Made by a program: the position numbers and the translations under genes
Notes under the pieces: model-generated
Told to the model about the DNA's origin: nothing
The model's input: the letters and a program-made list of their open reading frames with translations, nothing else
Databases searched by the model: none
Assembly: GCA_016210425.1 (NCBI GenBank)
Contig: JACQUE010000167.1
Coordinates: forward strand, 1 to 9,625
Length of the DNA stretch: 9,625 nt
Reading direction: 5' to 3'
Source of the DNA: Chloroflexota bacterium
GTDB lineage: Bacteria > Chloroflexota > Dehalococcoidia > JACQUE01
Shown: positions 1-5,666 of the stretch, one piece after another
Position numbering within the stretch: position 1 is the first letter of the stretch
How the letters are laid out: each line of letters begins with the position of its first letter

Positions 1-626
<626 letters not shown>

Positions 627-920
627 CTAGCCAATCTTCGCCAGCACGTTGCTCTCGCTGAGGATGAGGACTTCCTCTCCGTCCAGCTTCCACTCGGTGC
701 CGGTGTACTTGGCGTAGATCACCCGGTCGCCCCTGGCGATGTCCATGGGGATGCGCTTGCCATCCTCACCCAGTCGCCCCGGCCCAACCGCGATGACCTC
801 GCCCTCCTGGGGCTTCTCCTTCACGGTGTCCGGAATGACGATACCGCCCCGCGTGATCTCCTCCTTCACAACGGGCTTTACTACGATCCTGTCCCCGAGC
901 GGCTTCAGCTCTGTTGCCAT
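627..920 (-). CDS. groES: Co-chaperonin GroES (Hsp10)
   Basis: This is the heptameric lid that caps GroEL during ATP-dependent protein folding in the cytoplasm. The 97 residues match the usual family length. Visible hallmarks are the N-terminal [12 protein letters not shown] strand, the mobile loop that touches GroEL (about residues 19-32, ending GGIVIPDT), the roof hairpin (about 46-60, [15 protein letters not shown]) and the conserved C-terminal stretch from [12 protein letters not shown] to ESNVLAKIG. The ATG at 920 is preceded by an AAGGGAG-like ribosome site. The gene sits between the small heat-shock-operon protein (75 bases upstream) and groEL (42 bases downstream), all on the minus strand. 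Regulation is expected from HrcA binding the CIRCE element upstream of the operon. Nothing in the protein looks abnormal. Confidence 0.98.
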   Translation of the reverse strand: MATELKPLGDRIVVKPVVKEEITRGGIVIPDTVKEKPQEGEVIAVGPGRLGEDGKRIPMDIARGDRVIYAKYTGTEWKLDGEEVLILSESNVLAKIG

Positions 921-995
921 ATTCCCTACTCCCTTCTTGGAAATGTTTTTGCTCCGTGGGGGCTTCGCCTCCGGCGGGCCTTCATGGAGAAGGAC

Positions 996-1193
996 TTACT
1001 GCCACTGAATTGTATCAGGGGTTGGAACTATGCCCTTGCTACGGGCCAGGTCCCGAATAGCCAGGATGCCTAGGTTGGGGTCATCGGCGAGGCGCACCCA
1101 CTCCGTTTCTGGAGGAGCCAGGGGAGGAGCGCTAACTCGCATGGCCTTCCCCGTCTTCTTGTTGACGTATACGCCAAGCTTTGATCCGCTCAT
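996..1193 (-). CDS. Small protein of unknown function, first gene of the groE operon
   Basis: I do not recognise this 65-residue protein. The open frame reaches up to 1244, but that first ATG lies inside the CIRCE operator, downstream of a likely transcription start at about 1256, so there would be no room for a ribosome site. The ATG at 1193 is preceded at six bases by GAGGG and is my preferred start; the ATG at 1199 directly abuts that site. The protein begins MSGSKLGVYVNKKTGKAMRV and is rich in short polar and proline segments (APPLAPPETEW). It has a possible short helix around residues 40-52 (GILAIRDLARSKG) and ends IQWQ. There is no signal peptide, membrane segment or cysteine. Its place between CIRCE and groES implies heat-shock induction together with the chaperonin. 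It could be a stress accessory protein or a translated leader; the favourable start site and codons that read like the neighbours favour a real gene. Confidence 0.7.
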   Translation of the reverse strand: MSGSKLGVYVNKKTGKAMRVSAPPLAPPETEWVRLADDPNLGILAIRDLARSKGIVPTPDTIQWQ

Positions 1194-1199
1194 CACCAT

Positions 1200-1204
1200 C
1201 CCTC
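1200..1204 (-). promoter_or_regulatory. Ribosome binding site deciding the start of the small groE-operon gene
   Basis: Read on the minus strand, GAGGG lies six bases before the ATG at 1193 and is the only good ribosome site in the leader. It argues against the ATG at 1244, which lies inside the CIRCE operator, and mildly against the ATG at 1199, which it touches. Confidence 0.55.
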
Positions 1205-1231
1205 GCTGCTCGTTCTCGCTGTCGGTGATTC

Positions 1232-1258
1232 TTAGCACTCGCATGATGCGAGTGCTAA
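1232..1258 (-). promoter_or_regulatory. CIRCE operator (HrcA binding site)
   Basis: This is a perfect inverted repeat, TTAGCACTC, nine-base spacer, GAGTGCTAA, identical to the consensus CIRCE element bound by the heat-shock repressor HrcA. It sits immediately downstream of a good -10 box and covers the predicted transcription start, the standard place for repression. It should control the small gene, groES and groEL. The hrcA gene is not in the window, so the regulator itself is inferred. Confidence 0.97.
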
Positions 1259-1262
1259 TGAA

Positions 1263-1291
1263 AATTTAACGGCTGAGGCTCCAAGTTGCAA
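1263..1291 (-). promoter_or_regulatory. Housekeeping-type promoter of the groE operon
   Basis: On the minus strand a -35-like TTGCAA (1286-1291) and a -10-like TAAATT (1263-1268) are separated by 17 bases. Each matches four of six consensus positions. The predicted start of transcription, about 1256, falls inside the first arm of CIRCE, which supports the assignment. The boxes are individually weak, so the call depends largely on their spacing and on CIRCE. Confidence 0.65.
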
Positions 1292-1335
1292 ACAGGCATA
1301 GACGGGCTTGAAGCGAGCACACATCATCTAGCACG

Positions 1336-1382
1336 ACTAGACAAGGTGTTTCCCCTTGCTAGTGGCTAAAAGGAGGCCTTTT
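1336..1382. other. Pair of inverted repeats in the non-coding gap after the PfkB gene
   Basis: The first repeat pairs ACTAG (1336-1340) plus CAAGG (1342-1346) with CCTTG plus CTAGT (1354-1363). This makes a 10-base-pair stem with one bulged base and a seven-base loop. A second, AAAAGG (1368-1373), faces CCTTTT (1377-1382) across three bases. Weaker CATCATC/GATGATG arms (1322-1328, 1397-1403) enclose both. They lie just past the PfkB stop, where a terminator for the lgt operon is expected, but no U-run follows the larger stem on the minus strand. A transcription end or mRNA-stabilising structure is possible; the rest of 1259-1429 shows nothing recognisable. Confidence 0.4.
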
Positions 1383-1429
1383 CCCCGTTATTAGAGGATG
1401 ATGCCTTCTAGACAGGTCTGAATAGCCGG

Positions 1430-2446
1430 TTACGCGAATAATGATTTGACGCGGTTGAGGAGAACAGCACGATTGGGAAGCCCGCTGCGAGCCCCAGGCT
1501 TTGTCAGCATGAAGCTAGCCTCCGTATGACCGAGCCTGCCGCATTCGACCGGTCCCTTGCCCTCAAGGTAGCCGAAGAGGAACCCCGCAGCGAAGGCATC
1601 CCCCGCGCCAGTGGCCTCCAGCCGCCCCCTCCGAGCGATCGAGGCCTCCACCAGGTAGCAGCCATCCGGTCTACCAACCAGCGCCACAATACGGACATCG
1701 CGCCCGTGTCCAGGGGGAACCGGCGCGCGCACGACCTCCATGTCTGGCGCCTCGCCCAGTCGCTCGTCCCCGACAAGAGGCAGGCCTGCCCCCAACGTGA
1801 CCACGACGCTGCCCGCTCCAGCCTCCAGGCAGCGAGCGATACCCGGCAGCAGCCTCTCCCCTGTCAGTCGCCCCAGCTCATCGCCGTTCATGAAGACAAC
1901 GCTGGCCCGGCGCAGGAAAGGCTGCAACCACTGCCATCCCTTCACAACGTACAACAAGCCGGGCGCGAAAGAGAGTGCTGCCTGCTGCGGAAGCGCATCG
2001 AGAAGCTCGCGCTGAAGCGCTTGCTGCCCCTCTCCGAGAAATGAAGACATGTGGACCAGGCGACAGCGGCCAATGACGGCCATGTCGACGTCCGACGCTG
2101 TGAGGAGGCTGTTGGCGCCGGGGAAGATGTACAGCGAGCGGCTGCCCTGGCGGTCGGAGATGGCAAGGGCGATGCCCGTTCGGGCCTTCCTCTTGACGCA
2201 GATGCCGCTGGTATCCGTGCCGGCGCGGGTGAATGAGCGCAGCAGCAGCCGGCCTTCAGGGTCATCGCCGACGGCGCCGAAGAAACCGGTGGACATCCCC
2301 AGCCTGGCGAGGGCGTAGATGGTGTTGGCCGCCGAGCCGCCGGGGTACTCGCCGAAGTCGTCGCCGAACGACTCGCCGTCCTGGAGCAGGCTCGCCACCC
2401 TGTAGAGGCGGTCGACGTTCAGAGCCCCCAGGCCCACAGCATCCAA
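1430..2446 (-). CDS. PfkB/ribokinase-family carbohydrate kinase
   Basis: This is a cytoplasmic ATP-dependent kinase of the ribokinase fold, phosphorylating a sugar or nucleoside whose identity cannot be read from the sequence. With the TTG start at 2446 it is 338 residues long. The frame also reaches a TTG at 2500 (356 residues), but that start lacks a good ribosome site, whereas 2446 has GGAGGA six bases upstream. Signatures are VGLGALNVDRL at the N-terminus, the GGSAAN substrate-side motif (about residues 36-41), NGDE (187-190) and the C-terminal ATGAGDAFAAGF with catalytic Asp283 and the anion hole. An extra segment of about 35 residues (about 213-248, rich in Pro, Gly and Arg) sits between the VVVTLGAG strand and the catalytic motif, where most relatives are shorter. 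The gene is the last of the lgt operon, 22 bases after the HAD gene, suggesting that the two enzymes act on related metabolites. Confidence 0.88.
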   Translation of the reverse strand: MDAVGLGALNVDRLYRVASLLQDGESFGDDFGEYPGGSAANTIYALARLGMSTGFFGAVGDDPEGRLLLRSFTRAGTDTSGICVKRKARTGIALAISDRQGSRSLYIFPGANSLLTASDVDMAVIGRCRLVHMSSFLGEGQQALQRELLDALPQQAALSFAPGLLYVVKGWQWLQPFLRRASVVFMNGDELGRLTGERLLPGIARCLEAGAGSVVVTLGAGLPLVGDERLGEAPDMEVVRAPVPPGHGRDVRIVALVGRPDGCYLVEASIARRGRLEATGAGDAFAAGFLFGYLEGKGPVECGRLGHTEASFMLTKPGARSGLPNRAVLLNRVKSLFA

Positions 2447-2452
2447 CTCGGT

Positions 2453-2458
2453 TCCTCC
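2453..2458 (-). promoter_or_regulatory. Ribosome binding site supporting the TTG start of the PfkB kinase
   Basis: Minus-strand GGAGGA lies six bases before the TTG at 2446. It gives a start that clears the HAD stop codon and places the conserved VGLGALN strand near the N-terminus, as in relatives. The alternative TTG at 2500 has only a weak AAGG-like site and would overlap the HAD gene by 32 bases. Confidence 0.55.
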
Positions 2459-2468
2459 ATCCGGGCCC

Positions 2469-3539
2469 TTAGCCGAGATTTCCAGCCTCCTCCCTGACAA
2501 GCCGCCTTATCTTCGCATGTATGGGCAGCGCCCGGCTCATGGCACCCTCCCGGCGTCCTGCAAGCCACTGAAAATGGGCGCGCTGCCCGGAGCCGCCGCA
2601 TGCTTCCAGTGCATTCACCTTCTCCTCGAGGCCTCGCCTGCCGCCCTCGGCCCAGCTTTCCCAGACAAGCTCCAGGTCGTTGAGGTGCGTCGAGGCCAGG
2701 CTCATGGTGGCTTCTGAGAGGGCATACGCGTTGGCGTTGAAGGCCACGGAGACGCCGCCCGCCTCATCGACGGCCCGCAGCATGTCGCGATCGGTGATGC
2801 TATCCCCGATGACGAGCATGCTGTCCAGCGGGATGGAATGGCACTCGGAGAAGGCCTTCAGCGCCAGAACCTTCCTCTGCCCGCCAATGGGACGGAGGCC
2901 GTAAGTTATCTCACCCAAGGGCGTGCCCGCCAGCTCATCCCAGAAGAAGCGGTCAAGACGCTCCTTCAGAAGCGCTTCCCGCTCCGATCCCGAAGCTGTC
3001 GCCGAAGCCAGAGATAATATCTGTACCTCCACGCGGCGAACCCCCTCCAGGTCCGCGGCACCCACCTTACTCGCGAAGGAATCCAGGGGCAGGCCTGTGC
3101 AGGCGACGTTGACCCTGGGAACGCCGGCCCTATCGGTAATGGAGTACGCATGCTGCTCGTAGCTGGTGGTGATGCAGCAGGTGGTCACACCCCGCTCGTG
3201 GAGGTAGCGGACGAAACTATCGGCCCGAGAAACCAGGGTGCACTCCCTGGCAACCGAAGCTATGGCTTCCTCGCTGATCCGGTGCAGGATAAGCGAAGGA
3301 ATGATGAGCGCCAAGGTATCGCCGGGCTGGTAGTCGTCGAGGCGGGCCTTGGCATCAGCCTTAGTGGGCTCGCAGCGGCGCTCGGGCTCCAGCACAAGGA
3401 TATCGTCGTAGCGGCTAATTACCTGGAAGATATCCTGGCCCCTAGGGATCGCTCGCATCACCTGGAAGGCGTTGTCCTGCGGGGAGAGAGGTCCCTCTAG
3501 GTCGAAGCACACGAAACGGCGCCGGCTTTCGTTCTTCAT
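2469..3539 (-). CDS. HAD-superfamily hydrolase with DLEG first motif (archaeal-type)
   Basis: This is a probable cytoplasmic phosphatase of the haloacid dehalogenase fold; substrate unknown. All four HAD motifs are visible in the 356 residues. Motif I is CFDLEGPLSP, with nucleophile Asp13 and Glu15 in place of the usual second Asp. Motif II is CITTS (about 122-126), motif III is Lys213 in GGQRKVLALK, and motif IV is VIGDSITDRDML (Asp236, Asp240). A cap region of roughly 100 residues or more fits between motifs I and II. After motif IV there is a long helical, Arg/Glu-rich tail (about 280-356) beyond the usual core. The DLEGPLSPQDNAF opening resembles from memory the archaeal HAD group annotated as energy-converting hydrogenase subunit R (COG4030-like); that link is unverified. 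The ATG at 3539 has GAGGG about ten bases upstream. It lies 24 bases after ccdA and 22 before the kinase, so it is co-transcribed with both. Confidence 0.82.
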   Translation of the reverse strand: MKNESRRRFVCFDLEGPLSPQDNAFQVMRAIPRGQDIFQVISRYDDILVLEPERRCEPTKADAKARLDDYQPGDTLALIIPSLILHRISEEAIASVARECTLVSRADSFVRYLHERGVTTCCITTSYEQHAYSITDRAGVPRVNVACTGLPLDSFASKVGAADLEGVRRVEVQILSLASATASGSEREALLKERLDRFFWDELAGTPLGEITYGLRPIGGQRKVLALKAFSECHSIPLDSMLVIGDSITDRDMLRAVDEAGGVSVAFNANAYALSEATMSLASTHLNDLELVWESWAEGGRRGLEEKVNALEACGGSGQRAHFQWLAGRREGAMSRALPIHAKIRRLVREEAGNLG

Positions 3540-3563
3540 CCTGGGAGCACCCTCACAGCGCCG

Positions 3564-4436
3564 CTATATCCCCTTGGAGCCGAGGCCAAAGAAGTCAAGG
3601 TACTTGTAGAAGTAGATGTTGACGCTCTTGAAGTCGCCCTTCACCAGCAGCAGCGTGCCGGCCGCGATGAGGATGACCGCCGAGATCAGGGATATCTGGG
3701 GCATGATGACATTCAATCGCCTGAGATGCTTCCCGATGGATCCGAAGGCCGCGCCCGCTGCCAGGAAGGGCATCGCCAGGCCCAGGGAGTAGGCGACGAG
3801 CAGGTAGATCGCCTGAGTAACGGTACCCGCATCAAAGCCCAGGTTCAAGATGAGGCTCAAGATGGGGCCGACGCAGGGCGTCCAGCTAAAAGCGAAGGCC
3901 GTGCCGATGACGAAGGAACGAGAGTAGCTGATCTTGGAGCTCGTGTTGGGATTGAACTGCGCCGAGCGGTAAAGGAACGGTATGCGGATGAGCCCGCTCA
4001 TGTGCAGGCCGAGGATTATGACGATGACGCCGCCGATGCGCGTTAGGATCCTGGTCTTCTCCTGCAGCGCGAAGCCAATCCAGCCGACAAGAGCCCCAAC
4101 GGCAACGAATATCACGGTGAAGCCCAACACGAAGAAGAGCGAATGGAAGAAGGGCGTGGAGCTCTGCTTCTCTGGGTCGGCGCTGTAGGAGCCGCTGAGG
4201 TTAGCGAAGTAGACGGGCAGCAGCGGCAGGCAGCAGGGCGACACGAAGGATAGTATGCCCGCGCCAAAGGCGATGAAGATGAACGCCGGGCTGGAGGCGT
4301 TGCCCGCCGTCGCGCTCCCGCGCAGCAGCAGCGCGATGACAGCCCCCACGGCCGACAACAGCAGCAACATCATCAGCGCCACACGGAGTCCCTGCTCCGC
4401 CCGCGCCACTTTCTTTTCCCGGACCTCGGTCTCCAT
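3564..4436 (-). CDS. ccdA: CcdA/DsbD-type transmembrane thiol-disulfide electron carrier
   Basis: This inner-membrane protein passes reducing electrons from cytoplasmic thioredoxin-like proteins to the outside, for cytochrome c maturation or disulfide reduction. The 290-residue protein has a charged cytoplasmic N-terminus, one extra N-terminal hydrophobic segment (about residues 19-38) and then about six membrane helices (near 51-68, 97-119, 131-149, 173-195, 208-230, 246-265). The two family hallmarks are present: SFVSPCCLPLLPVY with Cys68/Cys69 and AFSWTPCVGPILS with Cys188. These correspond to the proline-flanked redox cysteines of the DsbD central domain. The second Cys at 69 is unusual, since Val or Leu is common there. 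The ATG at 4436 has a GGAGAG-like site upstream. It follows the small CxxC protein by 28 bases, a natural partner. No cytochrome c biogenesis genes are in the window, so the downstream acceptor is unknown. The family is certain; the gene name is by convention. Confidence 0.93.
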   Translation of the reverse strand: METEVREKKVARAEQGLRVALMMLLLLSAVGAVIALLLRGSATAGNASSPAFIFIAFGAGILSFVSPCCLPLLPVYFANLSGSYSADPEKQSSTPFFHSLFFVLGFTVIFVAVGALVGWIGFALQEKTRILTRIGGVIVIILGLHMSGLIRIPFLYRSAQFNPNTSSKISYSRSFVIGTAFAFSWTPCVGPILSLILNLGFDAGTVTQAIYLLVAYSLGLAMPFLAAGAAFGSIGKHLRRLNVIMPQISLISAVILIAAGTLLLVKGDFKSVNIYFYKYLDFFGLGSKGI

Positions 4437-4464
4437 ATCTCCTACTCTCCACGCGACGCCAACC

Positions 4465-4710
4465 TCACGCTAAGGCCTCGCGGACCGCCTCCTCGGTGAT
4501 CGGGTAGCGCAGCTCCTTCTCTCCGTTGATTATCAGCACGGGTATCGCATTCTTGTACTTGGCGTAGAACTCGTTATTCAGCGTTATGTCTACTTCAGTC
4601 CAGCTCAGCTCCATCTCCCTCCGCAACCCCCGCAAGATATTCCGCACGCCGTCACACAGGGGACAGTATTCTTTCTTAAGCAGCAGAACCCGATGTCTGC
4701 TCCTATTCAT
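4465..4710 (-). CDS. Small glutaredoxin-like (DUF836-type) CPLC protein
   Basis: This is an 81-residue thioredoxin-fold protein, probably a cytoplasmic thiol-disulfide oxidoreductase. It begins with a strand (RVLLLKKEY) leading into CPLCDGVRN, so the redox pair is Cys16/Cys19. A helix (RNILRGLRREM), the second strand WTEVDIT, and the IPVLIINGE segment with the expected cis-proline (Pro57) follow. No signal peptide is present. A TTG three bases further upstream (4713) is in frame, but the ATG at 4710 has GGAGG at five bases and overlaps the lgt stop by one base (TGATG), a sign of translational coupling. Directly followed by ccdA, it is a plausible electron donor to, or acceptor from, that membrane protein; this is inference from context. 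The DUF836/glutaredoxin-like assignment is from the overall pattern of strands and motifs. Confidence 0.85.
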   Translation of the reverse strand: MNRSRHRVLLLKKEYCPLCDGVRNILRGLRREMELSWTEVDITLNNEFYAKYKNAIPVLIINGEKELRYPITEEAVREALA

Positions 4711-5522
4711 CAACCCCTCCGGGCGAACCGCCGGACCGGTCTCTCAGGCGTCGCCCTCGCCTTCAAGAGAACCAAAGCCCACATGATAGCTGAGCCCCCC
4801 AGCATCAGGAGAGCAACAAACTGAGATTGAGTGATATCACCCAGAAGAGCCGTCGAGTCGGCGCGCAGGAAGGAGAGGAGAAACCGGGCCAGGGCATACG
4901 CCGAAAGATACAGGAGGAAGAGGGAACCCGCCGGTTTAAGCCTGCCACGCCCCATCAGCAGAAGCCCCAACAAGAGCAAGTCGGCGAGTATCTCGTAGGC
5001 GGCGACGGGATGCGAGGCGTAAGGCAGCCGCCCCAAGCTAGCGGGATGGCTGTAAATAACGCCCCAAGGCAGGTTCGTGACAAGGCCAGACTGATCACCG
5101 CTGAACACATCTCCTAGCCTGCCCACCACTTGGCCCAATAGCAGCCCGGGAGCCGCCGCATCCGCCAGCTTGCCGAAAGGCGTACGCGAGACCGTGGCGA
5201 ATATGCCTACCGCCACTAAGCCCCCCAATATACCCCCCAACAGGGAAAGCCCGCCCTCTTGCAGGGCAAACATCTGGTCAGGTCTGTTGCTGTAGTAGCT
5301 GAATTGATCGATGACATGGAGGAGACGGGCGCCGATGATCCCTGCCGGTATCGCCCAGAGCGCCGCTGAGTAAACGGCGTCTCCCGAGAGGTTAGACTTG
5401 CGGGCCAGCCGAGCGGCGGTAGCGACTCCAATGATGATGCCCGCTGCGGAGAAGAGGCCATGCCAGGTGATGGTCAAAGACCCAGACTTCCAGACGACCG
5501 GATCAATGCCGATCTCAATCAC
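4710..5522 (-). CDS. lgt: Prolipoprotein diacylglyceryl transferase (Lgt), divergent active site
   Basis: This membrane enzyme transfers a diacylglyceryl group from phosphatidylglycerol to the lipobox cysteine of prolipoproteins, the first step of lipoprotein maturation. The 270-residue, roughly seven-helix protein shows the family pattern: TITWHGL (residues 17-23), GARLLHV (64-70), EGGLSLLGG (89-97), GRLGDVFSGD (134-143), the HP-YE motif (161-167) and ARFLLSFLR (202-210). Arg135 and Arg203 match the essential Arg143 and Arg239 of E. coli. The position of His103 is Leu95, Asn146 is Asp138, Glu151 is Asp143 and Glu243 is Ser207. Actinobacterial enzymes also lack that His, so activity is still likely. 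The start is GTG at 5522 with GGAGG at seven bases. It is the first gene of a five-gene operon from the promoter at 5578-5607, overlapping the next gene by one base. Confidence 0.92.
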   Translation of the reverse strand: MIEIGIDPVVWKSGSLTITWHGLFSAAGIIIGVATAARLARKSNLSGDAVYSAALWAIPAGIIGARLLHVIDQFSYYSNRPDQMFALQEGGLSLLGGILGGLVAVGIFATVSRTPFGKLADAAAPGLLLGQVVGRLGDVFSGDQSGLVTNLPWGVIYSHPASLGRLPYASHPVAAYEILADLLLLGLLLMGRGRLKPAGSLFLLYLSAYALARFLLSFLRADSTALLGDITQSQFVALLMLGGSAIMWALVLLKARATPERPVRRFARRG

Positions 5523-5577
5523 TCGGTAGCCTCCATCCCACCTCCTGTTTCCCCTTCTTACACCTCAACACCGCCAT

Positions 5578-5607
5578 ATTCTATCACGACACAAAGACGT
5601 AAGTCAG
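5578..5607 (-). promoter_or_regulatory. Probable promoter of the lgt-grx-ccdA-HAD-pfkB operon
   Basis: On the minus strand TAGAAT (5578-5583, five of six consensus bases) lies 18 bases downstream of CTGACT (5602-5607, four of six). It predicts a leader of about 50 bases ahead of the lgt GTG. No terminator-like hairpin is evident between the upstream membrane-protein gene and this promoter, so read-through from that gene is also possible. Confidence 0.5.
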
Positions 5608-5666
5608 TAGGCAAAACACTCAACGGAGAGCACAACCAGAGGAAGTGATCTTGAGCATGAAGCGGG

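Noticed and set aside
944..980. GC-rich small hairpin between the small protein gene and groES
   Set aside because: Only three-base-pair cores with a tiny loop can be drawn, with no T-run; it is too weak to call an attenuator or processing site.
1194..1244. Longer start of the small groE-operon protein at the ATG inside CIRCE
   Set aside because: Transcription is predicted to begin at about 1256, which leaves no room for a ribosome site, and a good site sits in front of the ATG at 1193.
1526..2044. Plus-strand open frame opposite the PfkB gene
   Set aside because: The minus-strand kinase has all family motifs, while this frame is Gln/Arg/Pro-rich shadow sequence without a ribosome site of note.
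5608..5666. Terminator after the RodZ-like gene
   Set aside because: I found no stem with a following T-run in this stretch on the minus strand.
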